From an uncultured Arenicella sp. (GTDB lineage: Bacteria > Pseudomonadota > Gammaproteobacteria > Arenicellales > Arenicellaceae), in the NCBI GenBank assembly GCA_937989675.1, contig CALKRK010000186.1, positions 1-42,941 on the forward strand: a stretch of 42,941 nt of DNA, read 5' to 3'. The notes under the pieces are model-generated. The model saw only the letters and a program-made list of their open reading frames with translations. It had not been told where the DNA came from and did no database searches. The position numbers and the translations under genes were made by a program. Positions 1 to 10,622 of the stretch are shown here, piece after piece. Numbering within the stretch: position 1 is the first letter of the stretch; every line of letters starts with the position of its first letter.

Positions 1-468
1 AACGCCCTCCGTCGTCGGGTAAACCGGCGTTAGAGTTGTGTCTAAACCACCTTCAGGCTCTTTAGCACTAATGCGATATTCGGGGTGAATCAGTTCGTAA
101 CCTTTTTGGCCACGGCGCACTTCACCAAAGCACTTAACCCATAGCCCACGCTGAAAGCTTTTTTCTTGCGCACGATTAAAATGGAACATTCGAATCGTTA
201 AGCTGCCGGTTCCATCACTGATGCGCACTAACAAGCTACGACGCCTCCCAAAGACCACCTGCGCGAGATCAATTTGGCCAATCACAACCGTAGACAGGTT
301 TGGCAAAAGCGTGCCCAGATCTGTTACCGAGGTACGATCTTCATAGCGATGAGGTAAATGAAACAGCACATCTTGTACGGTGTGCACGTGTACGCGCGCC
401 AGCTTGATCGCCATTTGCGGGCCAACACCAGCTAAACTTTGCACCGGGTCTGTTATCTTTAAAGCCAT
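1..468 (-). CDS. recG: ATP-dependent DNA helicase RecG, N-terminal part (gene runs off the left edge of the window)
   Basis: Reverse-strand translation from ATG at 468 reads MALKITDPVQSLAGVGPQMAIKLARVHVHTVQDVLFHLPHRYEDRT..., typical of the RecG N-terminal wedge domain; next to ridA and spoT. Confidence 0.9.
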   Translation of the reverse strand, partial: MALKITDPVQSLAGVGPQMAIKLARVHVHTVQDVLFHLPHRYEDRTSVTDLGTLLPNLSTVVIGQIDLAQVVFGRRRSLLVRISDGTGSLTIRMFHFNRAQEKSFQRGLWVKCFGEVRRGQKGYELIHPEYRISAKEPEGGLDTTLTPVYPTTEGV

Positions 469-535
469 TTGCAAACTCCTTTTGCATGAAAAACTTTGTT
501 TAAGAACATAGAGAGGCGTCTGCTAACACAGAAAA

Positions 536-919
536 TCAGCCTAAGCTCAATATCGCGTCTATCTCCACCTGCGCGCCTTTTGGCAGCGCAGCCACCTGCA
601 CCGCAGCACGAGCAGGATAAGGCTCATTACAATACTCACTCATAACGTGATTCAGCAAGGTGAAATTATCCAAGTCAGTTAAATAAACCGTGAGTTTCAC
701 TGCGTCATCTAAAGACCCACCCGAGGCCTTACAAACAGCACTTAGATTTTCGAATACTTGCTTAGCTTGTTCGGAAAAATCGTCGCTAACTATTTGCATT
801 GTGACCGGTTCGAGCGGAATTTGACCGGACACGTAGACCGTGCCACCCACCTTAATCGCTTGCGAGTAGGCACCTATAGCGGCAGGCGCATCAGAGGTAT
901 TGATAATAGATCGAGTCAT
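536..919 (-). CDS. ridA: RidA family reactive intermediate/imine deaminase
   Basis: MTRSIINTSDAPAAIGAYSQAIKVGGTVYVSGQIPLEP...; RidA signature; internal ATG at 919 fits the family start better than the ORF start at 946. Confidence 0.93.
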   Translation of the reverse strand: MTRSIINTSDAPAAIGAYSQAIKVGGTVYVSGQIPLEPVTMQIVSDDFSEQAKQVFENLSAVCKASGGSLDDAVKLTVYLTDLDNFTLLNHVMSEYCNEPYPARAAVQVAALPKGAQVEIDAILSLG

Positions 920-995
920 GTAAAGTATTTTGGCATCCACCAACAATTTTCACAACTTTTCAGGAGTACTCAAAACGGCACTCGGATTCCGCGAA

Positions 996-3170
996 CTAAC
1001 CTTTTTGACGAGTTACCTTACTCACATGCGGTTCTCGATAAATCGCTTTGATAATTTTCGCTAGATGCTTACGATCTTTCACGTCAACCACAAAATCCAT
1101 TTGCCGCACCGTGTCTGAGCCCTCATGTAAATCAACGTGATTTATATTCGAGCCATTTTCTGCAATCGACATCGCCACCTTCGCAAAGGCGCCGGTGACG
1201 TGATTTAACTTAACTTGCAACTTAGCGTGAAAAAACTGATCGAGGTTTTCATCCCAATCAACCATCAGACAATTTTCTGGCTGTTTACGAAGTTCAGACA
1301 TATTGGGGCAATCGGTGGTGTGCACAACCAAGCCATGACCGGCGGTAAAAGTACCCACAATAGAGTCACCCGGAACCGGGCAACAGCACCTAGAGTAAGT
1401 AACCAGCAAACCTTCCGAGCCCCTGATTACCAAGGCTTCCTGACCAATAACTTTGCCTTCTAGTTTTTCATCCGACAGTTGTGCAATTTGCCTTGCCACC
1501 ATGTCTGGCAAACGACGGCCTAAACCGACATCCACCAACAAATCAGACCAGGTTTCCAAACCAAGTTCGTCGAGCAGCTTTTGTTGCACTTTAGCCGCGA
1601 CTTTTCGGCGGCCAAACAAACGCTGCTTGGTCGCACCCGCTAATAGACGCTTACCAAGCTTGAGTGCATCTTCCTCAGTTTGTTGCTTAAGGTAATTGCG
1701 AATGTGTGTTCGAGCTTTAGCTGTAACGGCGTAGTTTAACCACGCGGTATTCGGCCAGGAACTCTTTGAGGTTATGATCTCTACGCTATCACCATTATTT
1801 AAAATGGTTGGCAGCGAAGCCAAGGCGCGATTAATCCGCGCGCCGGTGCAATGCATACCCACATCAGTGTGCACGGCATAGGCGAAATCTAACGCCGTTG
1901 ACCCACGCGGCATCTTTTTGATATCACCTTTTGGAGTGAAAACGTATACCTCATCTGGATATAAATCGGTTTTCAGATGTTCCAAAAACTCCACCGCATT
2001 GCCAGTTTGATGCGCTGGATCCAGCAAATCCAACAACCATTGACGAGCTAAATGATTGGAACTCTCGTGCTGCGTTTCATCTGATTTATAAATCCAGTGT
2101 GCGGCTACACCAGCCTCAGCAATTTGATCCATTTGGCGCGTGCGAATTTGCACTTCGATGTTGTCGCCGAGCGGCCCAAATACCACTGTATGCAAACTCT
2201 GATAACCGTTGGCTTTTGGTATCGCAACGTAGTCGGCAAAACGACCTGGAATTGGTTTATAAGCGTTATGCACAATACCAAGAACGCGATAACAATCATC
2301 CACCGAATCCACAATTATTCGAAAGCCATAGATATCATGCAGCTCTTCAAACGAGCGGCGTTTTTTAACCATCTTTTTATAGATGCTAAAAACGGTTTTG
2401 CGCCGGCCTTTTATTTCAAAACCGCTTATATCCGTGGCGTCTAGCGTGTTGCACAATGAAGTTTGCAGTTTTTCAACGATCAACTTGCGGTTGCCTTCTC
2501 TCTGCAAAATGGCTTTGTTAATCGCCGAATGGCGTTTTGGATACAGGTATTGAAAGCACAAATCTTGCAACTCTCGGGCCCAATGATATAAGCCTAAGCG
2601 CTCGGCAATCGGCGCGTATATCTCAAGCGTTTGTTTGGAAATTCGTTTCTGTTTCTCAATCCGCATCACATCGAGTGTGCGCATATTATGGAGGCGGTCG
2701 GCTAGCTTAATAATCATGACCCGCACGTCTTCTGACATGGCCATGAGCATTTTGCGAAAGTTTTCAGCCTCAGCCTGCTCCTTAGTATCGAATCTGATCT
2801 GGCCAATCTTACTCACGCCGTCGACCAGCAAAGCGACATCCTCTCCAAATTTCTCGACAATCTCATCTTTGGTAGCAGAGGTGTCTTCAATTACATCGTG
2901 TAACAACGCCGCGATGAGCGTGCGTGAGTCCATCTGCAATTCGGCCAATGTGTCGGCCACTTCAATCGGATGATGAATATAATGCTCACCAGTTCGGCGC
3001 GTTTGGCCACGGTGAGCTTGCTCAGCAAAAAGGAAGGCTTGGTAGACGTCTTCAATGGCGTCTTCCGAAAGGTAATCCGCTAGTCGACCCTTACAGAGGG
3101 TTCGAATGGCTTTTTCAGGCGACGGCGAGAAAAACCGTCGCTTAGGAATGGGCTTTGCGCCAGAAATCAC
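996..3170 (-). CDS. spoT: Bifunctional (p)ppGpp synthetase/hydrolase SpoT (RelA/SpoT family)
   Basis: HD hydrolase motif (LIAALLHDVIEDT), synthetase region (ELHDIYGFRII...ANGYQSLHT), TGS region (VYVFTPKGDI) and C-terminal ACT-like region; downstream of rpoZ. Confidence 0.96.
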   Translation of the reverse strand: MISGAKPIPKRRFFSPSPEKAIRTLCKGRLADYLSEDAIEDVYQAFLFAEQAHRGQTRRTGEHYIHHPIEVADTLAELQMDSRTLIAALLHDVIEDTSATKDEIVEKFGEDVALLVDGVSKIGQIRFDTKEQAEAENFRKMLMAMSEDVRVMIIKLADRLHNMRTLDVMRIEKQKRISKQTLEIYAPIAERLGLYHWARELQDLCFQYLYPKRHSAINKAILQREGNRKLIVEKLQTSLCNTLDATDISGFEIKGRRKTVFSIYKKMVKKRRSFEELHDIYGFRIIVDSVDDCYRVLGIVHNAYKPIPGRFADYVAIPKANGYQSLHTVVFGPLGDNIEVQIRTRQMDQIAEAGVAAHWIYKSDETQHESSNHLARQWLLDLLDPAHQTGNAVEFLEHLKTDLYPDEVYVFTPKGDIKKMPRGSTALDFAYAVHTDVGMHCTGARINRALASLPTILNNGDSVEIITSKSSWPNTAWLNYAVTAKARTHIRNYLKQQTEEDALKLGKRLLAGATKQRLFGRRKVAAKVQQKLLDELGLETWSDLLVDVGLGRRLPDMVARQIAQLSDEKLEGKVIGQEALVIRGSEGLLVTYSRCCCPVPGDSIVGTFTAGHGLVVHTTDCPNMSELRKQPENCLMVDWDENLDQFFHAKLQVKLNHVTGAFAKVAMSIAENGSNINHVDLHEGSDTVRQMDFVVDVKDRKHLAKIIKAIYREPHVSKVTRQKG

Positions 3171-3212
3171 GTTTAGGCGACGACCACGCGTTCAGGCGCG
3201 GCCCTTCAAGTG

Positions 3213-3545
3213 TTATTCGCCGGCGCTTTCAGTAGCGTCCGCACCACCCGACAACTCAGCTTGCAGCGCCGCGGTTAACGCGTCCAATTCTGCTGGCTCG
3301 CTTGCTTCCTCTTCTTCTTCGATAAACTCAAGAATTTCTTCTTCAATACTATCGTCGAGAATATCGCGCGTTACCAAACCTTCAGCAATTTCACGCAACG
3401 CCAACACGGTTGGCTTGTCATTTTCTTCGTCAACAAATGGCTCAGCGCCCAATGAAATTTGACGGGCACGCTTAGTAGCAACTAATACCAATTGAAAGCG
3501 ATTATCTACGTTGTTCAAACAGTCTTCGACAGTAACTCGAGCCAT
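3213..3545 (-). CDS. rpoZ: DNA-directed RNA polymerase omega subunit
   Basis: [30 protein letters not shown]...; internal ATG at 3545 matches the family start; gmk-rpoZ-spoT order. Confidence 0.96.
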   Translation of the reverse strand: MARVTVEDCLNNVDNRFQLVLVATKRARQISLGAEPFVDEENDKPTVLALREIAEGLVTRDILDDSIEEEILEFIEEEEEASEPAELDALTAALQAELSGGADATESAGE

Positions 3546-3759
3546 CAGTAACTCCTCATTTTCTAATGTACGAAATTCGTACTTCAATATGTACTTAAAC
3601 AGTCGGTGCGAAACCACACTCGAACTAAACTTTTCTGTACGGGGTTAGGCTTACTTTCAAGCTTCTAAAACAATAGAACGCCTTGAATACACCTGCTGAA
3701 CTCGCCCACTTATGACGATATGAAATAAGCCTTTTAAAGCCCCTAAACCCGTAGTTTCA

Positions 3760-4368
3760 CTAGTCGGTGTCAGCTAAAAGTAGATCCAAATCCACCGCAA
3801 GGGGGCGGATTCTATCACTTTCGCCGCTAAGTATCAGCGTCAAATCATCCAAAGCTTGATTAAAATCATCGTTCAGTACAATAAAATCGGCCTCTCGACA
3901 GTGCAGCATTTCGTCTCGAGCTTGGCGCATGCGGCTTTGAATTACCGCTTCGGAATCACTGCCGCGACTGCGCAAACGCCTTTCGAGCTCACTTACTGAT
4001 GGTGGCAATATTGAAATGCTGACTGCGTCAGGCATTTGCTCACGCACCAGCCGGGCGCCTTGCCAGTCTATGTCCAGCAATACATGGGTACCGCCTGCCA
4101 GCTTGTTTTCTACCGCTAGGCGCGATGTACCGTAGTAATTTCCATACACCTCGGCGTATTCAAGAAACACACCGTCATCCACCATTGTTAGGAATTCGGT
4201 TTGACTCACAAAATAGTAATCTATGCCGTCAGTCTCTCCAGCTCTACGTTGCCTTGTGGTATGTGAAACCGACATTGCGGCTTCTTGCACATTCGCCAGT
4301 AACGCACGAGCAAGGCTTGTTTTACCCGCCCCAGAAGGCGCAGAAATGATGAAAAGTTTACCGGTCAC
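3760..4368 (-). CDS. gmk: Guanylate kinase
   Basis: P-loop FIISAPSGAGKTSL, SHTTRQRRAGETDGIDYYFV, LDIDWQGA. Confidence 0.97.
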   Translation of the reverse strand: MTGKLFIISAPSGAGKTSLARALLANVQEAAMSVSHTTRQRRAGETDGIDYYFVSQTEFLTMVDDGVFLEYAEVYGNYYGTSRLAVENKLAGGTHVLLDIDWQGARLVREQMPDAVSISILPPSVSELERRLRSRGSDSEAVIQSRMRQARDEMLHCREADFIVLNDDFNQALDDLTLILSGESDRIRPLAVDLDLLLADTD

Positions 4369-4523
4369 GATTGGCTATTTGCGAGGTGAAATGAAGTGCT
4401 TTATATATTGCAGCTATTCTACAAGAAAAGGCTTTATCGAAGAAAGGCTACAAATAACTCTTTCGCGCAAAAACACTAGAAATACCAACAACGCAACGAA
4501 ATCAATAGCCGATCAAATACCGA

Positions 4524-5018
4524 TCATCGCCGCATAGAATGCACTAACTCATTAGGTTTTATTCCTTGTGACCAACCACGGTTGAGTCGGACTTTGTTAC
4601 TTTTTATCACATAGTACGCCGCGATACTGTCGCACCGAAATTCGGTATAAAGCGCGTTGGCAACCATATTGACATAGCTGTCAAACGTAACATCTTTGAG
4701 CCATGCTTTTTTATTCCGCGCGTTAATTTGTTCGATCACTCGATTTATTAGCTCACGATGCGTGCATTTAGAGGCGTCCGCAATGACAAAGCCACCGCGC
4801 GCTATGGTCGTTAAAAATAAATTTGTCTTTGAAAGTTTCTTTAAATACTTAACGCATTTTTCCCAATTCTTCGCCTGTAGATGGCGAATAAAAGCACGCA
4901 TATAGCGACGATGCTTTTCTGAAAACGCAGCCCTACTAGTATCACCGTCTGCTGCGTCACGCTTCGTCGTAAAATCTATGTCATGCGAAAAGTAACTGAT
5001 TGTTTGTAAGTTACGCAT
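4524..5018 (-). CDS. Hypothetical protein, 164 aa, no family recognised
   Basis: Intact ORF, basic and Lys/Arg-rich, soluble in appearance. Confidence 0.6.
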   Translation of the reverse strand: MRNLQTISYFSHDIDFTTKRDAADGDTSRAAFSEKHRRYMRAFIRHLQAKNWEKCVKYLKKLSKTNLFLTTIARGGFVIADASKCTHRELINRVIEQINARNKKAWLKDVTFDSYVNMVANALYTEFRCDSIAAYYVIKSNKVRLNRGWSQGIKPNELVHSMRR

Positions 5019-5098
5019 AAAACACTCTACCCAATTGATAGCTAGAATCGTAGCACAACCAAACCGCGAATTTGAATATTAAGCCTATTTCCGCCAAT

Positions 5099-6529
5099 CT
5101 ACACACACAACTTCCCTAACACTTGTATAGCATTTTCCACCTCGTCGGACCAAGGAACACCATAACTTACGCGAATACAACGCTTGAATTTGTTGCTCGG
5201 GGAAAACAGCGCACCCGGAGCGATGCTGATATTGTTTTTTAAAGCCTCATGGAAGTATGATTCTGAATCATTGCCAACGGGCAGCTCAATCCATAGCACT
5301 CCCGCTCCCTTGGGATCACTAACTCGAGTGCCCTCAGGAAACGCGGCCTGCATCTGACCCACCATCCGGTCTTTGTTACATTTTAGTACCTGACGTAGCG
5401 CTCGCGTATGACGATCATATTCTCCGCTGGCCATAAACTCGGACAAAGCCCACTGGCTTAGCAACGATGACGAGCATGACAATGCCCGTTTTAGGCGGCG
5501 CGCCTGCGCCCCGTAACGACCAGCCATCAGCCACCCTACTCGGTAACCTGGCGCGGCCGTTTTGGAAAAAGAAGCACAGCTCAGCACCAAACCCTTGCGC
5601 GAATAAGTCTGCGCCTGCGTACCTCGCTTTTCAGTAAAATAGAGATCGCCGTAAACGTCATCTTCAATAAGCGGAATGTTTTTCGCCTCTAACATGTGCA
5701 CTAAACGCTGGCGCTTTTCATCTGGCATATACGAGCCCAATGGATTGCTAATGGACGACGAAAAAATACACGCCTTAACTGGGTGGTTTTTCAGTGCATT
5801 ATCTAAATCATCAAACCAAATACCATCATCTGGGCAGAGCGGAATTTCCAGCGCCATCATACCCAAACTTTCGATAAGCTCCAGCACACCAAAATAGGTC
5901 GGCGACTCAACCGCGATAACATCACCCGGTTTGGCTACGCATTGCAGGGCAATCGCGATGGCCTCTTGCGCACCATTCGTTATCAGTACTTCATCAGGGT
6001 TTACTTGCAAGCCCTGATCCAAACATCTGAGAGCTAAATGCCGCTTAAGCGGAAGATAACCATCCATAGGACCGTAAGCCACTGCGCGTGCACCCGCCCT
6101 CGCTAATACCTGGCGCATTATTCTGGCTAGCGCTTTGTCTGAAGGGTGCGCTGCGGCCGGGTTAGCCACACCAAGCGGTACTACACCAGGGCGATGAATT
6201 GCATCGAAAACTTCTTCTATCAACGTTTGACGCTTCACCAGCAATGGTTTTTTCGCCAAGCTTACACGCTTTGGTTGCATAGACTCGATAGCCGAAGCTC
6301 GCAGAAAGTAACCCGACTTTGGCCGCGCTTCAATCACCTCTTGCCGCTCCAGTTCGGCGTATGCCTGCCTAACCGTTGGAATACTAACATTCAACTTCTG
6401 GCTCAGGCTTCGCAACGACGGCAGCTTATCACCAGGCCTAAGCGTTGCCGCCGCTTGCATTTCGCGAATCATGTTAATGACCTGCTGATACAAAAACGGA
6501 GAATCTGATCGTTGAATGGCGATAGACAT
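5099..6529 (-). CDS. MocR-type regulator (GntR-like wHTH fused to class-I aminotransferase domain)
   Basis: N-terminal wHTH (LPSLRSLSQKLNVSIPTVRQAYAELERQEVIEARPKSGYFL) and PLP aminotransferase domain with SFSKTAAPGYRVGW lysine motif. Confidence 0.95.
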   Translation of the reverse strand: MSIAIQRSDSPFLYQQVINMIREMQAAATLRPGDKLPSLRSLSQKLNVSIPTVRQAYAELERQEVIEARPKSGYFLRASAIESMQPKRVSLAKKPLLVKRQTLIEEVFDAIHRPGVVPLGVANPAAAHPSDKALARIMRQVLARAGARAVAYGPMDGYLPLKRHLALRCLDQGLQVNPDEVLITNGAQEAIAIALQCVAKPGDVIAVESPTYFGVLELIESLGMMALEIPLCPDDGIWFDDLDNALKNHPVKACIFSSSISNPLGSYMPDEKRQRLVHMLEAKNIPLIEDDVYGDLYFTEKRGTQAQTYSRKGLVLSCASFSKTAAPGYRVGWLMAGRYGAQARRLKRALSCSSSLLSQWALSEFMASGEYDRHTRALRQVLKCNKDRMVGQMQAAFPEGTRVSDPKGAGVLWIELPVGNDSESYFHEALKNNISIAPGALFSPSNKFKRCIRVSYGVPWSDEVENAIQVLGKLCV

Positions 6530-6556
6530 TTGTCACCTCTTTTGAATTCTTGAAAA

Positions 6557-6629
6557 TCTGTATAGGTCACATTTATACAAATCTGTATCTGTTATGTAAA
6601 CAGTATCTGTCTAAACTAAAGGTCTGTAA
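6557..6629. promoter_or_regulatory. Candidate MocR operator region in the divergent MocR/EamA intergenic
   Basis: Inverted repeat TGTATA (6559-6564) N9 TATACA (6574-6579); TCTGTAT at 6557 and 6582 (25 bp apart); TCTGTAA at 6623. Confidence 0.5.
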
Positions 6630-6675
6630 ACACAAACTTAACGCCTAACTTAAAACGGTAACGCAAAAGAGAATC

Positions 6676-7572
6676 ATGAGAAATACCTTGCTGTATATCG
6701 CGACTGTCTTAATTTGGGGGTCGACTTGGCTAGCCATTGAATATCAACTTGGCGAAGTGGATATCGTGGTATCGGTGTTTTACCGTTTCACTATTGCCGC
6801 CGTTATTATGTGGGCATATTGCAGGTTCGCGAAGGTTCCAATGCGGTTTTCAATGCGCAACCATGGCTTTATTTTTGTGTTAGCGCTCTTTAACTTCAGC
6901 ATGAATTACACCTTGCTTTATTACTCGCAGAATTATTTAACTTCCGCGATGACCTCAATTGCCTTTTCCACAATGCTATTGATGAACATAGTCAATACGC
7001 GTTTATTTTTTGGGTCACGTATTGCTGGCAGAGTCTATCTGGGCGCCTTCTTTGGCATTACTGGAATTATCGCTCTATTCTGGGACGACTTATCAGCGTC
7101 GGGAGTTGGTAGCGACTCTCTGATTGGTCTAAGCTTGGTTATTTCCGGCGCTTTAGTGGCCTCGCTTGGCAATATGACCAGCGTCCGTAACTCTCGTGCT
7201 GGCATGAACGTTTTGGCTGTCAACGCTTGGGGAATGCTATACGGCGCTCTGATACTTGCCACTATCGTTGGATTTAGCGACTTACAATTCACACTATCTA
7301 CCAAACCGAGTTATCTTCTCTCTCTAGCGTACCTCGCCGTATTTGGCACAGTAATCGCGTTCGCGACCTATTACGTATTACTGAACGATATTGGCCCCGA
7401 AAAAGCCAGCTATGTGATCGTATTGTTTCCGGTCGTTGCGGTTGTCTTGAGTAGCTTTTTCGAAGGCTTTAGCTGGACACATAACACTTTTTTGGGGTTT
7501 GCGCTCGTACTCATCGGGAATGCCATTTTATTAACACCCAGCAGTATTTTAAAACGTTTGAGAGTAGCCTAA
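6676..7572 (+). CDS. EamA/DMT family transporter
   Basis: About 10 predicted TM helices, starts MRNTLLYIATVLIWGSTWLAIEYQLG (EamA signature); divergent from the MocR gene. Confidence 0.92.
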   Translation: MRNTLLYIATVLIWGSTWLAIEYQLGEVDIVVSVFYRFTIAAVIMWAYCRFAKVPMRFSMRNHGFIFVLALFNFSMNYTLLYYSQNYLTSAMTSIAFSTMLLMNIVNTRLFFGSRIAGRVYLGAFFGITGIIALFWDDLSASGVGSDSLIGLSLVISGALVASLGNMTSVRNSRAGMNVLAVNAWGMLYGALILATIVGFSDLQFTLSTKPSYLLSLAYLAVFGTVIAFATYYVLLNDIGPEKASYVIVLFPVVAVVLSSFFEGFSWTHNTFLGFALVLIGNAILLTPSSILKRLRVA

Positions 7573-7599
7573 TCCTTGGGTAAGCATATTCAGAAACTA

Positions 7600-8877
7600 C
7601 TAATACAACAACGAAGGCAACCACAAAACGATACTTGGAAAGCACACCAGCAAAGCCAACACTATTAACAGCGGGATCAGAAATGGAGCTGTCGCTTTGG
7701 CACATTCTTCAAATGGCGTATCGGCGACCTTAGCCAATACATACAAAACCATACCGACCGGTGGCGTTAACAATCCGATCATTAAGTTCAGTACCACAAT
7801 CACGCCAAGAAAGACTGGGTCGATGCCAACTTGATTAGCGACCGGCAATAATAACGGTACCAATATAGTAATCGCGGCAATGGTCTCCATAAACAGGCCA
7901 ATGATGAACACCACCAACATAATCATTAGGAGTACGGCGATCTTGTTCTCAGATACTTCAAGGAATACGCTGGCTAATTGCTCAGCTACTTGATTGGCAG
8001 TTAGCGCCCAAGCAAACAACGCGGCAGACGCAACGATCATCAGTACAGAAGCTGTAGTTTTCACGGTCTCGAGTGCGACTGACGAGATCACATCAAGGTT
8101 CAAGGTGCGGTAGACACATAAACCTAAAAACAAGGTATAGACCACTGCCGCTACCGCCGCTTCGGTCGGAGTGAAAGCCCCAGACACGATGCCGCCGACA
8201 ATTAGCACTGGGCTTATCATCGGTAGTGCCGCCGCTTTGGTAGCTTGCCATAAGCGCCCCCAGTCAAATGATGCGTCAACCGGGTAGCGCCTGCGTTTGG
8301 CATACCAAAACACCATAACCATCAACGAGATGGCCATCATAAAGCCAGGCACAATACCCGCTGCGAACAAGGCTCCGATAGAGACTTCGGCCATTACACC
8401 GTAAATAATTAACGGCAATGATGGAGGAACAATTGGGCCGATAGTCGATGAGGCTGCGGTCACACCAACAGCAAAGCCCCGATCATAGCCAGCATCGCGC
8501 ATGGCTTTTACTTCAATGGCGCCAAGGCCACCAGCATCCGCCACAGCAGCGCCAGACATACCAGCGAAAATTACACTAGAACCCACATTGACATGCCCCA
8601 AACCACCCGGCACCCAACCAACGATTGCCCGTGCTAAATTGAATATGCGGTCAGTAATTTCAGCGGCGTTCATGATCTGGCCCGCGAAAATAAAAAACGG
8701 TATCGCGATCAGTGGAAAGCTGTTCACACCGTTAATCACCGTATGCACGGCCGCCGTCGTTGGCAAAGCATCCGACAGAAAAATAGCCAAAGCACTAACA
8801 CCTAAGGCAACATGAATCGGGCTACCCAAACCAATAAGGGCAAACAACAGCAGCAACGCCAACAATACTTCAATCAT
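7600..8877 (-). CDS. TRAP transporter large permease (DctM family)
   Basis: 425 aa polytopic protein; GLGSPIHVALGVSALA, PLIAIPFFIFAGQIMN, SSTIGPIVPPSLPLIIYGV, LTPPVGMVLYV motifs. Confidence 0.96.
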   Translation of the reverse strand: MIEVLLALLLLFALIGLGSPIHVALGVSALAIFLSDALPTTAAVHTVINGVNSFPLIAIPFFIFAGQIMNAAEITDRIFNLARAIVGWVPGGLGHVNVGSSVIFAGMSGAAVADAGGLGAIEVKAMRDAGYDRGFAVGVTAASSTIGPIVPPSLPLIIYGVMAEVSIGALFAAGIVPGFMMAISLMVMVFWYAKRRRYPVDASFDWGRLWQATKAAALPMISPVLIVGGIVSGAFTPTEAAVAAVVYTLFLGLCVYRTLNLDVISSVALETVKTTASVLMIVASAALFAWALTANQVAEQLASVFLEVSENKIAVLLMIMLVVFIIGLFMETIAAITILVPLLLPVANQVGIDPVFLGVIVVLNLMIGLLTPPVGMVLYVLAKVADTPFEECAKATAPFLIPLLIVLALLVCFPSIVLWLPSLLY

Positions 8878-9397
8878 GATTCAGCTCGCTCTGGTCGCTT
8901 TGATGTCGCGCAGGCTTGGTCACGGTTGAAATCAGATTCCGCAAACTCACCCAAGCGCAGGCCATCAAGGCGATGCTAATAAAGGCGTAAATTGCAGCTT
9001 TAGGCAAAGCTAAGGACACCAAATCTTGAGTGCTCTCGCTTGCTAGCAAAAAAGCTGCGATAGCGAGAAATCCGTAGTAAAGCGTTGAGACACTTCCAGA
9101 AAACAAACGCATGGGTTTGATATTCTTAGTGTCGACCCATGATTCAACGGCTTCAAGTCGAATGTGTTCGCGCCTAAATACCACGCTAAGGCAGCCAGAA
9201 AAGACAACGCCAATTAGCAAATATCTCGAAACTTCTTCTGTCCAGGCCCAACTGTCATTCAATACGTAACGCGTAAAAAACTGCGCGAATACCACCACCG
9301 CCAAAATGGCTAGTAGCAAGAGTGCGGGCCAGTCATACCAATGAATAGCTTCTGCTTTTTTTGCATCCAATCCATGCATATTTTTAACATTATTCAT
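8870..9397 (-). CDS. TRAP transporter small permease (DctQ family)
   Basis: Four predicted TMs, FTRYVLNDSWAWTEEVSRYLLIGVVFSG motif; overlaps DctM start by 8 nt. Confidence 0.95.
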   Translation of the reverse strand: MNNVKNMHGLDAKKAEAIHWYDWPALLLLAILAVVVFAQFFTRYVLNDSWAWTEEVSRYLLIGVVFSGCLSVVFRREHIRLEAVESWVDTKNIKPMRLFSGSVSTLYYGFLAIAAFLLASESTQDLVSLALPKAAIYAFISIALMACAWVSLRNLISTVTKPARHQSDQSELNHD

Positions 9398-9434
9398 TTT
9401 GTCGCCGTATCTGTTAACTTATCGAATGCGCTAC

Positions 9435-10448
9435 TTACTTATTTGATTTAGCTTGGGCAAGCGCTTGTAAACGAGCTAATTGAGCTGCACTGAATGGCAC
9501 ACTACTTTGCAGCAAGGCTGGCAAAACACGCTGTTTGAACGCCGCCCTGTCTGAATCAATAATTGTGATTCCATTTTTTGGGTACCATGCGAGCAACTGA
9601 CGCTCTTGCTTACGGATTTCATTGGTAACGCGGCTCGCCGTTTCTTGAATAACATCGCGCAACAGTTGAGCATCCTCTTGAGGTAAGCCAGCAAGCGTTT
9701 TACCCGCACCAATTACGACCAGAGAATTTGCAATGTGGCCGGTCAGGTTGATGTGCGTCTGCACTTCATAAAAACGTTTGTACTTAATCGTAGTTAAGGG
9801 GTTTTCGGCGGCTTCTACTACGCCTTGCTGCAAGGCAAGATACGCTTCTGAGAACGGTATCGGCGCAGGGTTAGCTCCAACGCTATCCGGCATCATTAAA
9901 AAAGGCGCGGCATTTGGCACACGTATTTTTAAATTGAGCATGTCTTCAGGCTTACTGATCGGCTTATTTGAGGTGGTATGGCGAAACCCGTAGTACACCA
10001 AACTCATAATTTCGTCGCCAGTCGCCGACTCGTAGCCCGCAGCCAACTCTTTAAAGAAGTCACTATCGCGATAAGCTTGCCAGTGCGCAAAATCATCAAT
10101 GACGTAAGGGTAATCCGAAATAGCCAGAGGCCCATAACGCTGAGCAGCCAGTGACGAACCAGTATAAATTAGATCAATGGCACCTAGGTTAACGGCCTCA
10201 TTAATACTGACCTCTTTACCAAGTGACGAAGCTGGGTAAATCTTTATGGCATAGCGGCCCTCAGTGCGACGTTCAAATTCAGCCGCGGCCCAAAGCGCTT
10301 GTTGGTGGTACGGTGAGCTGACTTCGTACACGTGCGCCCAACGCAATACTGGCACACTATAAATCGCTCGCGAAATAAAATAAGCGCACACGCACAACAC
10401 AACTGCGGTCAAAACAATACTAGGAAAATAAACTCTTAATAAACGCAA
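9435..10448 (-). CDS. TRAP transporter substrate-binding protein (DctP family)
   Basis: N-terminal signal/anchor, then DctP-like fold (GAIDLIYTGSSLAAQRYGP, LKIRVPNA, GVVEAAENP); upstream of DctQ/DctM. Confidence 0.93.
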   Translation of the reverse strand: MRLLRVYFPSIVLTAVVLCVCAYFISRAIYSVPVLRWAHVYEVSSPYHQQALWAAAEFERRTEGRYAIKIYPASSLGKEVSINEAVNLGAIDLIYTGSSLAAQRYGPLAISDYPYVIDDFAHWQAYRDSDFFKELAAGYESATGDEIMSLVYYGFRHTTSNKPISKPEDMLNLKIRVPNAAPFLMMPDSVGANPAPIPFSEAYLALQQGVVEAAENPLTTIKYKRFYEVQTHINLTGHIANSLVVIGAGKTLAGLPQEDAQLLRDVIQETASRVTNEIRKQERQLLAWYPKNGITIIDSDRAAFKQRVLPALLQSSVPFSAAQLARLQALAQAKSNK

Positions 10449-10622
10449 TTAGCGAACCGCCTCGATGAATGGAAGGTCAACATATAAGTAGGCCATAAGC
10501 TGCGCGTAGGATCCAACTGTTATGGCTTGATGGCTTGCCTAACATTTCCAACTTTAGTTAAATGTTAACTGTATACAAAATAGCATAAAATGAATTTATA
10601 CCATCCATAACTAGGAGTCACT

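Noticed and set aside
2097-2444. 115-aa + strand ORF antisense to spoT
   Set aside because: Lies wholly within conserved spoT coding sequence; translation looks like antisense noise.
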